From: Gammaproteobacteria bacterium
Lineage (GTDB): Bacteria; Pseudomonadota; Gammaproteobacteria; Immundisolibacterales; JAKLLR01
NCBI GenBank assembly: GCA_022014175.1
Contig: JAKLLR010000008.1
Coordinates: 1 to 41,330, forward strand
Direction: 5' to 3'
DNA: 41,330 nucleotides
Part shown: positions 7,892 through 16,523 of the stretch, in pieces
How the letters are laid out: every line of letters starts with the position of its first letter
Position numbering within the stretch: position 1 is the first letter of the stretch
The notes under the pieces: model-generated
The model's input: only the letters and a program-made list of their open reading frames with translations
The model's database searches: none
What the model was told of the DNA's origin: nothing
Position numbers and translations under genes: made by a program

Positions 7892-9669
7892 CAGAGTTCC
7901 GAGCGTCCCGCCTTCTCGAACTGGAGGCGGTAGAGCCGGGCATAAGCACCGTCAACCCGGAGCAGATCGGCATGTCGACCCCGTTCGACGATCCGCCCGC
8001 CTTCGACCACCAGAATTTGATCCGCGTTTTCGATGGTGGAGAGCCGGTGCGCGATAACCAGCGTGGTGCGCTGCCGGGTCAAGGTATCCAGCGCCGCCTG
8101 AATGGCCTGTTCTGACTCCGAATCGAGAGCCGAAGTGGCCTCATCCAGAATCAGAATCGGCGCATCTTTCAGCAGCGCCCGGGCGATTGCAATGCGCTGC
8201 CGCTGACCACCGGAGAGCAGTACACCGTCATCGCCGATTCGGCTGTCGAGCCCGTATGGCATCTGCTCCACAAACTCCAGTGCGTGAGCGGCCTCCAGCG
8301 CCCGTTTGATCTCGCCACGGCTCGCGCCTTCAGGTCTGGCGTAGGCCACGTTGTTGGCCACGCTGTCGTTGAACAGCACCACACTCTGGCTAACCAGCCC
8401 GATCTGCTCGCGCAAATTACGCAGGGTCAGCTCCCGAATATTGGTCCCATCCACCTCGATGGTGCCGCTATAGCCGTCGTAGTAGCGGGACAACAGGCTC
8501 ACCAGCGTGGACTTGCCGCCACCGGACTTGCCCACCAGCGCAACGGTCTGACCCGGTTCAACGGAGAAGGAGACCGCGTCCAGTACGGGGTTGTTCTCAG
8601 CCCCGTAAGCAAAGCTGACATCCCGGTAGTCGATCCGGCCGGCAACACGCGCCAGCTCAAGGCGACCACTGTCGTCTTCCGGGCTCTCATCCAGCATCTG
8701 ATAGACACTGATGCTCGCCGCAATACCCCGCTGAATAACACCGTTGACCCGGGTCAGCCGTTTTATTGGCGCCATCAACATGATCATCGCCGCCAGAAAC
8801 GAGACAAAACCACCGACGGTGGTGGCATCATTAGCAGCGAAGGTAGAGGCGGCGTAGACAATACCCGCCAGCGCGCAGGCCACGGTCATTTGGACCAGAT
8901 GAGTACCGCCGAGGTCCGCCACCGCCCACTTCAGATGCAAACCGCGATTGCGCCGATTGACCTGGCTGAAACCTTCGCTTTGACGCTCTTCCCCGGCGAA
9001 AATTTTGGTCACCAGATGGCCCCCAATGCTCTCTTCTGTGATCTGGGTAAGCTCGCCCATCGAGTCCTGCAAACGACTGCTGAGGCTCCGGAAACGGCGC
9101 GCCGCTGTGTAAATCACCAAGGTAATGACCGGCCCGACGATCACAAAAATCAGGGAAATTTTCCAGTTCAGATAGAACATCCAGCCGAGCAGCCCCAGCA
9201 TGGTCAGGGTGTCCCGCAAGAGGATGGTCAGGGCGTCAGTCGCCGCCTTGGCAACCTGCTCCGCATCGTAGGCGAGCTTGGACACCAAAGTGCCCGATGC
9301 CTGGGCATCGTAATAACCGGCAGGCAACCGCAGCAGATGATCAAACATCTCCTGCCGCAGATTTCGGATTACCCCGCGGCCAACCCAGGTCATGCTGTAG
9401 TTAGAGGCAAAACCGAGCACCGCCCGAAGCAGAAAGAGCCCGATGATAATCAGCGGCATCCGGCGGATGGTTGTGGGGTCCTGCTCGACAAAACTGCCGT
9501 CCAACATTGATTTGACCAAAGCGGCCAGCATCGGCTCGGTGGCAGCAAAGCAGACCAGGGTCAGAATCGCGAGGGAAAATACCCGCCAGTAGGGCAGGAC
9601 ATAACCCAACAGGCGACGATAAACGGCCAGCCCGCTGTTGGGCTTGGGATCAGTCAACGAGCTCCCCAT
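7891..9669 (-). CDS. msbA: Lipid A/LPS flippase MsbA (ABC half-transporter)
   Basis: Homodimeric ABC exporter that flips core-lipid A across the inner membrane. It has 592 residues: a six-helix membrane domain (about 25-320) fused to an ATPase domain. Walker A is GKSGGGKST (380-388), the Q-loop is in IGLVSQSVVLF, the signature is LSGGQ (485-489), Walker B is ILILDE (505-510) and the switch histidine is in VIAHRLST. The family motif YYDAQASGTLVSK is at 119-131. The start overlaps the exbD end by 20 nt. Its position between exbBD and lpxK supports lipid A rather than drug export. Confidence 0.96.
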   Translation of the reverse strand: MGSSLTDPKPNSGLAVYRRLLGYVLPYWRVFSLAILTLVCFAATEPMLAALVKSMLDGSFVEQDPTTIRRMPLIIIGLFLLRAVLGFASNYSMTWVGRGVIRNLRQEMFDHLLRLPAGYYDAQASGTLVSKLAYDAEQVAKAATDALTILLRDTLTMLGLLGWMFYLNWKISLIFVIVGPVITLVIYTAARRFRSLSSRLQDSMGELTQITEESIGGHLVTKIFAGEERQSEGFSQVNRRNRGLHLKWAVADLGGTHLVQMTVACALAGIVYAASTFAANDATTVGGFVSFLAAMIMLMAPIKRLTRVNGVIQRGIAASISVYQMLDESPEDDSGRLELARVAGRIDYRDVSFAYGAENNPVLDAVSFSVEPGQTVALVGKSGGGKSTLVSLLSRYYDGYSGTIEVDGTNIRELTLRNLREQIGLVSQSVVLFNDSVANNVAYARPEGASRGEIKRALEAAHALEFVEQMPYGLDSRIGDDGVLLSGGQRQRIAIARALLKDAPILILDEATSALDSESEQAIQAALDTLTRQRTTLVIAHRLSTIENADQILVVEGGRIVERGRHADLLRVDGAYARLYRLQFEKAGRSEL

Positions 9670-10084
9670 CCCTCAGTGCGGTGGCGAAGGAGATCTGGCT
9701 GTAACCCAGCAGTCGGGACGCCTCAAGCGCCATCACCACCCTGCCGTGGGGCGCCATGCGATCTGCCCTGATCACCACAGCGGGTGAAACCTGCTCCCCG
9801 GCCGCGAGTTCCATCGCATTTTTCAGGGTATTCAGGGTGTCATCCGTCACTTCATGTTGATTGACATAGACCTTGCCATCGGCCTCGATCGCCACCTCAA
9901 CCGGCACCCGCTCGGTTGCTTCCACCGGCTGATCATTGGCTTTTGGCAGATCAAGTAACAGCTCTGACTCCTGCTTGAAGGTGCTCGAGACCATGAAGAA
10001 AATCAGCAGCAGAAAGACCACATCGATCAGGGGAGTGAGATTGGGATCTACCCCGTTTTCTCTGGTTTTCGGTCGGAATCTCAC
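9650..10084 (-). CDS. exbD: ExbD/TolR-type proton-channel subunit
   Basis: Energy-transducing inner-membrane protein of the ExbD/TolR family, 144 residues. One N-terminal transmembrane helix in NLTPLIDVVFLLLIFFMV carries the essential proton-path Asp21, followed by a periplasmic domain of about 95 residues. It begins with GTG at 10084, 5 nt after the exbB stop. No TonB gene is visible nearby. A related exbB/exbD pair between comEC and the lipid A genes is also found in Pseudomonas (from memory); its target is not established. TolR is an alternative name, but no tol genes are present here. Confidence 0.92.
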   Translation of the reverse strand: MRFRPKTRENGVDPNLTPLIDVVFLLLIFFMVSSTFKQESELLLDLPKANDQPVEATERVPVEVAIEADGKVYVNQHEVTDDTLNTLKNAMELAAGEQVSPAVVIRADRMAPHGRVVMALEASRLLGYSQISFATALRDGELVD

Positions 10085-10089
10085 CGGAG

Positions 10090-10710
10090 TCAGCTGCCGT
10101 CGTCGGGCCGGTCACCGTGAATAATTTCGACCAATATCAGAGCCTGCTGCTCCATCTCCACGGTCAACTCCTCCACCCGACCGGTGAAGTAGCGGAAGAA
10201 GATCAGGCTCGGGATGGCCACAACCAGGCCCGATGCTGTGGTAATCAAGGCTTTCGAGATTCCGCCGGAGAGCTCCTGGGCGTTGCCGACACCCGCAGTG
10301 GTAATTGCCGCGAACACATCGATCATGCCCACCACAGTGCCGAGCAGGCCCAGCAGTGGCGTAACCGCCGCGATGGTGCCCAAGGTATTGAGATAGCGAT
10401 CGAGCTGCAACACTACATGGCGACCGGACTCCTCGATACTCTCCTTCATAATATCCCGGTCACGGTCGGCGCAGCGAAGACCCGCGGCCAGAATCCGGCC
10501 GAGAGGCGAGGTCTGCTCCACTGCCCGGATGCGTTCCGGATCCAGCACACCCTGCTCCGCCCAACGTTTGATCTGGGGGATCAAAAACTCCGGACTGACG
10601 CCGGGCTTGCGCAGACTTAAAAAACGTTCAATGACAATCGCGAGGGAGAGCCCTGAACAGAGCAGAATCGGGGCCATCAGCCAGCCACCAGAGCGAATCA
10701 GTTCCAGCAA
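10090..10710 (-). CDS. exbB: ExbB/TolQ/MotA-family proton-channel protein
   Basis: A 206-residue ExbB/TolQ-type protein. There is an N-terminal transmembrane helix (about 9-27), a cytoplasmic helical loop, and two more transmembrane helices in the conserved block LGTIAAVTPLLGLLGTVVGM (about 111-130) and ISKALITTASGLVVAIPSLI. With ExbD it forms a proton-motive-force-driven motor. The start codon is TTG at 10710 with only a weak AGG about 9 nt upstream; no in-frame ATG precedes it, and the start MLELIRSGGWLM matches family N-termini. It is 64 nt downstream of comEC, and that gap shows no clear promoter or terminator. Confidence 0.93.
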   Translation of the reverse strand: MLELIRSGGWLMAPILLCSGLSLAIVIERFLSLRKPGVSPEFLIPQIKRWAEQGVLDPERIRAVEQTSPLGRILAAGLRCADRDRDIMKESIEESGRHVVLQLDRYLNTLGTIAAVTPLLGLLGTVVGMIDVFAAITTAGVGNAQELSGGISKALITTASGLVVAIPSLIFFRYFTGRVEELTVEMEQQALILVEIIHGDRPDDGS

Positions 10711-10774
10711 GAGGGGTAACCTGTATGGGGCGGTGCCAGGGCGCCGCGAAGTTCAACCAGACCGGATTGGAATA

Positions 10775-13180
10775 TTAGCACAGCGCCCCGTCACAAGCCT
10801 GCGCTCTGGCGCCCCGCCTGACCCAGAACCCGACCTGTTTAGAGCGGTGATGCTGAACCTGCAATTTCTCGGAAAAAGTCACCCGAACAGCGCCCTGATT
10901 GGCGGTGTTGTGTAGCACCACCCCCGCCTGCTGATAGCGCTGCACCACCCGTTCGGCGGGATGGCGATAGCGATTGCGGTATCCCGCAGAGACCACTCCG
11001 TGAACAGGGGAGACATGGGCTAACAGCGCCCAGCTTGAGGCGCTATGGCTGCCGTGATGAGGCACCAGCAGCAGGTCTGCATCGAGTCTGTCCCCATAGA
11101 GCCGTACCAGCCTGCGTTCCACTGTTGCACTGATATCGCCCGGAATCAGGGCTGAGCCCTTGGGGGCGCTGATCTGCAGTACGCAGGAGCGATCATTATC
11201 CGAACCTTTCCCAGCTGCGCCCCGCGGGGGAGAGAGCACCCGAAACACCACACCGTCCCATTGCCAGGTATCACCTGCAAAGCAGGCTTGCAGCGTTGAT
11301 TCCGGCAGCCGCATCCCGGTTATTTTCGGCTGACCCGCAAAGATCTCTCCAACGGCGATCCCGGCGACCAGGGGGCCCAGGGCGCCGGCATGGTCGTTGT
11401 CGTCGTGAGAGATTATCAGTCGATCCAGATGTTCGATGCCCCGTGATCGCAGATAGGGTAGAACCACCGCATCCGCGCTATCGAAACGATCACTGAAACG
11501 GGCACCCACATCGTAGAGCAGGGCATGATTTTCGGTCTCCACCAGAACCGCAAGCCCCTGCCCGACATCGAGGGTGGTGACCGCGAACTCTCCGGCCTCC
11601 GGCCCTGGCGGTCTGTTCAACAGCAGAGGCAGCAGCAGGAGCGAGCCCGCCAGCCGCCCTGGAACACCCCGAGGGGCCAACAGCCACAACACCCCAACCA
11701 GCGCGGGAAACAGGGTCCAGCCCATCCCGCTGCCAGAGAACCAGGTTACCGGCAGCCACTCATCAAGCAGGCCGACATAGGCAAACAGGGCCTGAAGAAC
11801 CAGATCCACCGCAACAAACAGCCAGGCGCCCAGAGCCGGCACCAGCAGCGTGACCAGCACCCCAAGCAGCAGCGGTGGAATCACCAGCAGCCCAAACAGC
11901 GGCACAGCCACCAGATTCGCCGCCAGAGCCCCCAAGGGTATCCGACCAAAGGCCACCACCAGCAGTGGCATCAAACCAATGGTTAGCGCCAGTTGTACCC
12001 GCAGAGCCGACCCCGCCCTGCCCCGGGCCTGACGGCCCTGCAAGCTCCAGAGAATCACAGTGACCGCCCAGAATGAGAGCCAGAACCCAACACCGAGCAG
12101 GCTCAGGGGATCCGCCAGCAGCACCGCCAGAAAAGCCAGTGCAAGAATCGCCCATGGCGAGCTCTGCCGCCCCCAGAGAATGCCCGCCAGCGCCGCAGCC
12201 ACCATAACCAATGCGCGCTGGGTCGGCACCGAGAAACCCGCCAGCAAGGCGTAGAGCACAGCCCAGCTCAGGGCCAGCAGAGCCCCGGCCCGGGGCGATG
12301 GCAATCTCAGGGGCAGTCGACCCAGGCGGGACCAGAGCCAGCGCCCCAGGCCCATTCCCAGCAGGGCCATCCAACCAATATGGAGGCCGGATATGGCCAC
12401 CAGATGGTTCAGTCCAAACCGGGTGATGAGGGCCTGCTGCGCCGGCTCGATCCGGTCCCGGGCGCCCAGCACCAGGGCGCGCATCAGACCGCCGTAAGGC
12501 AGATCCGCAAGAACAGGTTGCAGCCGACTATCCAGCCCCTGCCGCAGCCGGTTCGGCCAATCGCGGAGAGTCGACCACCCCCCCGCGATTTGATCCGGCT
12601 CGGCTATGCGGACATATCCGGTCGCTCCGATCCGCCGCTGAAACAGCCAGCGCTCGTAATCGAAGCCGCCGGGGTTACTGAAGCCGTTGGGGCGCTTCAG
12701 CCGCAAAACCATCCGCCAGCGGCTGCCAACAGCCAGATCTGTCGGCGCATCCCGCCAGTTCACCAGCACCCGAGCCGGTCGGGTACGGGGCGAATCCCAC
12801 TGCTCCAGCTCAAGCAGAAGACGCGTCGATTCAGTACGGACCTGGGGCAGGTCCACCACCCGGGCCAGGACCTGTCGGTCTACCCCTTCATCGTCGCTGG
12901 CGATCTGCTGCCGCAGCACCAGACTGGCGTGCAGCAACATCCAGAGGGCGCCAGCGAGCAGGATTAGAAGATGGACCCAGCCCCGGTTATGGCGCAACCA
13001 GATGCCGAACAGAGCGGCTGCAACGAACCAAAGCGGAGTGCCGCACCAGAGCGGGATCTGTTTCAGGGGCAGGACCATCAGCGCGCCAGCGGCAAATATC
13101 AGGCCTGTGACGATCAGACCGGGGGTACCCCTGCGCTGTTTTCCCCCTCCCCCGTCCCCTGAAGAAGCACGGTGGCCCAT
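10775..13180 (-). CDS. comEC: DNA internalisation protein ComEC/Rec2
   Basis: Inner-membrane channel for single-stranded DNA in natural transformation. It has 801 residues. N-terminal helices (about 20-90) are followed by an OB-like soluble domain (about 95-200). The competence core contains ALVLGARDRIEP and LVAISGLHIGW (SGLHIG at 264-269) with roughly eight further helices to about 520. A C-terminal metallo-beta-lactamase-like domain begins TTLDVGQGLAVLVE (about 534) with SHDDNDHAG (HDDNDH 592-597) and LLVPHHGSHSASS. The full domain set suggests a functional protein. Other competence genes are outside the window. It starts 5 nt after the lolD stop. Confidence 0.95.
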   Translation of the reverse strand: MGHRASSGDGGGGKQRRGTPGLIVTGLIFAAGALMVLPLKQIPLWCGTPLWFVAAALFGIWLRHNRGWVHLLILLAGALWMLLHASLVLRQQIASDDEGVDRQVLARVVDLPQVRTESTRLLLELEQWDSPRTRPARVLVNWRDAPTDLAVGSRWRMVLRLKRPNGFSNPGGFDYERWLFQRRIGATGYVRIAEPDQIAGGWSTLRDWPNRLRQGLDSRLQPVLADLPYGGLMRALVLGARDRIEPAQQALITRFGLNHLVAISGLHIGWMALLGMGLGRWLWSRLGRLPLRLPSPRAGALLALSWAVLYALLAGFSVPTQRALVMVAAALAGILWGRQSSPWAILALAFLAVLLADPLSLLGVGFWLSFWAVTVILWSLQGRQARGRAGSALRVQLALTIGLMPLLVVAFGRIPLGALAANLVAVPLFGLLVIPPLLLGVLVTLLVPALGAWLFVAVDLVLQALFAYVGLLDEWLPVTWFSGSGMGWTLFPALVGVLWLLAPRGVPGRLAGSLLLLPLLLNRPPGPEAGEFAVTTLDVGQGLAVLVETENHALLYDVGARFSDRFDSADAVVLPYLRSRGIEHLDRLIISHDDNDHAGALGPLVAGIAVGEIFAGQPKITGMRLPESTLQACFAGDTWQWDGVVFRVLSPPRGAAGKGSDNDRSCVLQISAPKGSALIPGDISATVERRLVRLYGDRLDADLLLVPHHGSHSASSWALLAHVSPVHGVVSAGYRNRYRHPAERVVQRYQQAGVVLHNTANQGAVRVTFSEKLQVQHHRSKQVGFWVRRGARAQACDGALC

Positions 13181-13185
13181 GGCAG

Positions 13186-13866
13186 CTAGGCGGGTCGCAG
13201 AATCCCGCCGGTCAACAGCAGGACGCGATCCGCCTGGGCGGCGATGTCAGGGTCGTGGGTCACCAGCAGCAGTGCGGTCCCGAGCCTCCGACGCAGCTCC
13301 AGCAGAGTATCCAGGACCGCTGCTGCGGTGGTTTGATCCAGATTACCAGTCGGCTCATCCGCCAACAGACAACTTGGAGCCGTCACCAGGGCGCGAGCCA
13401 TCGCGGTCCGCTGCCGTTCACCACCGGAGAGCTGACCCGGACGATGTTGTAGACGCGGGGCAAGACCCAGCTGGCCAAGCACTTCCGCAGCCTGCTGCCG
13501 AGCCTCGGCGGGCGCGTCACCCCGAATCAGTAGAGGCATCGCCACATTGTCCAGCGCGGTGAACTCCGGCAACAGGTGATGAAACTGGTAAACAAAACCG
13601 AGGTGACGGTTTCGGATCTCGGACAACTGCCGCTGATTGAGGCTGGCAAGGGACTCCCCGGTCACTTTAACCTCCCCGGAACTGGGTTCATCCAGCCCCC
13701 CGAGCAGGTGCATCAACGTACTTTTGCCGGAGCCGGACGCGCCCACCACAGCGACAAATTCGCCCGCCGCCAGGCTGAACTCAATCTCGCGCAATACGCA
13801 GAGCTGATTGCCGCCCTGAAAAAAGGACTTGCCGAGACCACAGGCTTGCAGCACCGGCTTACTCAT
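13186..13866 (-). CDS. lolD: Lipoprotein-releasing ABC ATPase LolD
   Basis: ATPase of the LolCDE complex that extracts outer-membrane lipoproteins from the inner membrane. It has 226 residues with Walker [10 protein letters not shown] (42-50), Q-loop [14 protein letters not shown] (about 89-102), signature LSGGE (146-150) and Walker B CLLADEP (166-172). The [12 protein letters not shown] block is characteristic of LolD among FtsE/LolD-type ATPases. The ATG overlaps the 3' end of lolC by 8 nt (ATGAGTAA), which implies coupled translation. Confidence 0.95.
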   Translation of the reverse strand: MSKPVLQACGLGKSFFQGGNQLCVLREIEFSLAAGEFVAVVGASGSGKSTLMHLLGGLDEPSSGEVKVTGESLASLNQRQLSEIRNRHLGFVYQFHHLLPEFTALDNVAMPLLIRGDAPAEARQQAAEVLGQLGLAPRLQHRPGQLSGGERQRTAMARALVTAPSCLLADEPTGNLDQTTAAAVLDTLLELRRRLGTALLLVTHDPDIAAQADRVLLLTGGILRPA

Positions 13867-15109
13867 ACCGCAGCGCCTCCGCCGGCTGCACCCGGGCTGC
13901 CCGCAAGGCCGGGTAGATGGTAGAAGTCAGACAGAGCAGGAAGGCCACCCCGGTAATCCGCAGAAGATCGCCCGGACGCAGCTCCGCAGGCAGATCAGCG
14001 ATGGGATAGACGTCGTCAGGCAGCAGATCCACACCCGCCAGCCCCTCGATCCAGGGTACCAGCACATCGATATTGAGGACCAGCAGCACCCCGCCAACGA
14101 GACCTATCAGCGTACCAATCAAGCCGATCAGGCAACCCTGAACCATAAAGGTCAGCATGATGCCCCGGGGGGTCGCCCCCAGGGTTCGCAGAATCGCGAT
14201 ATCCGCCTGTTTGTCGGTCACCACCATCACCAGGGTCGAGACAATGTTGAAGGCCGCCACCCCGACGATCAGCAGCAGAATCACAAACATGGTGATCTTT
14301 TCGGTCCGCAGGGCCTGAAAAAAATTGCCATGCTGGCGGGTCCAGTCGATGAAGTAGTAGTCGCCAGGCAGACTCGCAGCCACCTCCCGGGCTACCCGGG
14401 GGGCTGCAAACAACTCGTCCAGTTTCAGCCGCACCCCGGTGACGCCCTGCTCCATTCGCAACAGCGCCTGGGCATCGGCCTGGTGCACAAGCGCCAGGGC
14501 GCTGTCGTACTCGTACATACCCATCTCAAACAGACCGGTCACGCTAAACCGTTTCATCCGGGGCAGAATACCCGCCGGCGTAACCAGGGTCCGGGGCGAG
14601 ACAATGGTCACGCGGTCACCCACCCCGACACCCAGCGTCATGGCCAGGGCGCGGCCCAGAATCAGGTTGTAGCTGCCGGGCTGGAGGGAATCGAGAGAGG
14701 CGCCCTCCAACAGATGCTGGTTCAGCCCGGATACCGCCACTTCAAGCTCCGGCAAAATGCCCCTCACCAGGGCGCCGGAGACATTGTCCCGCTGGCTCAT
14801 CATCGCTTCGGTCTGCACATAGGGCGCGGCCCCCACCACGTTCGGGTGATCCATGGCGGCCTTTGTCACCGGTTGCCACTCCAGCAGCTTGTCACCGGGG
14901 CCGGTAATAGTGGCGTGGGCGATCACCCCCAGAATCCGCTGCCGCAGTTCTGTCTCAAAACCATTCATCACCGAGATCACAGTAATCAACGCCGCCACAC
15001 CCAGGGCAACGCCAGCCATGGAGCTGACCGAAATAAACGAAATGAAATGGTTACGCCGACGGGCACCGACATAGCGCAGGCCGAGATACAGGGGATAGGG
15101 TCTGAACAT
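13859..15109 (-). CDS. lolC: Lipoprotein-releasing permease LolC/LolE family
   Basis: Membrane subunit of the Lol ABC transporter, 416 residues. The N-terminal opening YLGLRYVGARRRNHFISFIS leads into transmembrane helix 1 (about 24-47). A large periplasmic MacB-like domain follows (about 48-265), then three C-terminal FtsX-type helices (about 270-400). The motif ILRTLGATPRGIMLTFMVQG at the coupling helix is typical. Only one LolC/E-type permease is present in this operon, whereas E. coli has both lolC and lolE. It may work as a homodimer (LolF-like) or its partner may be elsewhere. It ends inside lolD. Confidence 0.93.
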   Translation of the reverse strand: MFRPYPLYLGLRYVGARRRNHFISFISVSSMAGVALGVAALITVISVMNGFETELRQRILGVIAHATITGPGDKLLEWQPVTKAAMDHPNVVGAAPYVQTEAMMSQRDNVSGALVRGILPELEVAVSGLNQHLLEGASLDSLQPGSYNLILGRALAMTLGVGVGDRVTIVSPRTLVTPAGILPRMKRFSVTGLFEMGMYEYDSALALVHQADAQALLRMEQGVTGVRLKLDELFAAPRVAREVAASLPGDYYFIDWTRQHGNFFQALRTEKITMFVILLLIVGVAAFNIVSTLVMVVTDKQADIAILRTLGATPRGIMLTFMVQGCLIGLIGTLIGLVGGVLLVLNIDVLVPWIEGLAGVDLLPDDVYPIADLPAELRPGDLLRITGVAFLLCLTSTIYPALRAARVQPAEALRYE

Positions 15110-15143
15110 CGGGATCTGCTCAGGAATTGGCTGAAATCAAAAT

Positions 15144-16523
15144 TTAGGGGCGGTCAGTCGCCGGCTGCGACGATATGACAACGAGGCGTGGCCGTACTCT
15201 GGCATAGATCAACCCGAGGGACAATCCACGCACCGCCATGAAGAGCATGAACGCAAGCCAGAGGCCATGATTGCCCCACTGCCCCAGAAACGGCTCCGCA
15301 ATCAGGCCAAACAGCACAACGCTAACCAGCATGGCATTGCGCATCTCCCGGGCCAAGGTGGCGCCGATGAAGATGCCATCCAGGACATAACACCAGACCG
15401 AAATCAGGGGCGAAATGACCGCCCAGGGGAGATAGATGCGGGCCGCAGCTCGAACATCCGGCAGATCGGTCAGCAGCCCCAGGATCAGATGCCCACCCAG
15501 CAGGTAGATGCCACCAACACCTAGGGCCAACAAGAAAGACCAGCGAAAGGTGGCCCGCACCACCCGGGAGAGCTGGGCGTCATTCCCCGCGCCGATGGCC
15601 CGCCCGGTGAGACTCTCACAGGCGTGGGCCAGACCATCAAGGCCATAAGCGGTAAAGGCGGAAAAGTTGAGCAACAGGGCATTCACCGCGAGAATCAGAT
15701 CCCCCTGTCGGGCTCCCAGCAGCGTCAGGTAGGCAAAACTGCCAATCAGGCCAAAGGTCCGAATAAAGATGTCCCGGTTAACCCCCAGCAGTCGTCGAAT
15801 CGCTTCACGGGCAAACAGGGTCCCGGTCTCGCCGACGCCGCCAAATCGCTTCATCTCCATCAGTACGCAAACCAGACCGAGCCCCAAGGTGCAGTACTCT
15901 GCAACCACCGTGGCCAACGCAACCCCGGCTGTGGCCATGCCGAAAACCACCACCAGCACGAGATCAAGCACCACATTCAGACCGTTGCCAAACAGGGTCA
16001 GCAGCAGAGTCAGGCGGGTTCTCTGCAACCCCAGCAACCAGCCCGTAATGACGAAGTTCAGCAGGGTCGCCGGGGCGCTCCAGATACGCAGGTAAAAATA
16101 GGTGGCTGCCTCGCGAACTACCGCATCGGAGGCATCCACCAGCAGTAAAAGTCCAGCCACCGGACGCTGCAGTAGCAGTACAACCAGCGCCAGTAGCAGA
16201 GCCAGGGCAGCTGCGCGCTTGAAACTCGCCACCACCTCCGCGCTATCACCGCGACCGAACGCCTGGGCAGTGAGGCCACCGGTGGACATCCTCAGGAAAC
16301 CAAAGCCCCAGAAAATGACACTGAAGATCATGCCCCCGATCGCAATCGCACCGATGTAATAGGGGGCACCAAGATGACCCATAACGGCGGTGTCGACCGC
16401 CCCTAACAGGGGTACGCTGATATTTGCCAGCATAATTGGCAGCGCCAGCTGCCAGAGACGGCGATCCATGGAGTCGCCTGCGCCGGTCTCCCCCTCATCC
16501 GGTTCGGTTGAAACTGCGTTCAA
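15144..16523 (-). CDS. dinF: DinF-subfamily MATE efflux protein
   Basis: Cation-coupled multidrug/toxin exporter of the MATE family, DinF branch, up to 459 residues with about 12 transmembrane helices. The opening LWQLALPIMLANISVPLLGA, then VDTAVMGHLG and GFLRMSTGGLTAQAFGRGD, is DinF-like. The first start is TTG at 16523, overlapping the diguanylate cyclase stop as TTGA. An ATG at 16469 (MDRRLWQL) is a credible alternative that would remove an acidic 18-residue leader. The substrate cannot be read from the sequence. The overlap suggests co-expression with the GGDEF protein. Confidence 0.92.
   Translation of the reverse strand: MNAVSTEPDEGETGAGDSMDRRLWQLALPIMLANISVPLLGAVDTAVMGHLGAPYYIGAIAIGGMIFSVIFWGFGFLRMSTGGLTAQAFGRGDSAEVVASFKRAAALALLLALVVLLLQRPVAGLLLLVDASDAVVREAATYFYLRIWSAPATLLNFVITGWLLGLQRTRLTLLLTLFGNGLNVVLDLVLVVVFGMATAGVALATVVAEYCTLGLGLVCVLMEMKRFGGVGETGTLFAREAIRRLLGVNRDIFIRTFGLIGSFAYLTLLGARQGDLILAVNALLLNFSAFTAYGLDGLAHACESLTGRAIGAGNDAQLSRVVRATFRWSFLLALGVGGIYLLGGHLILGLLTDLPDVRAAARIYLPWAVISPLISVWCYVLDGIFIGATLAREMRNAMLVSVVLFGLIAEPFLGQWGNHGLWLAFMLFMAVRGLSLGLIYARVRPRLVVISSQPATDRP

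Noticed and set aside
8284..9510. 408-codon open frame on the plus strand opposite msbA
   Set aside because: It lies wholly antisense to an intact msbA with all ABC motifs; its translation is rich in Gln, His, Arg and Gly with no recognisable domain, as expected of a GC-rich shadow frame.
14150..14180. GGGGGGT-rich run (CCCCGGGGGGTCGCCCCC) as a terminator
   Set aside because: It lies inside the lolC coding sequence in a conserved motif and has no U-tract.
13829..15178. 449-codon plus-strand frame opposite lolC/lolD
   Set aside because: Antisense to two intact lol genes; low-complexity Gln/His/Gly composition and no ribosome site.
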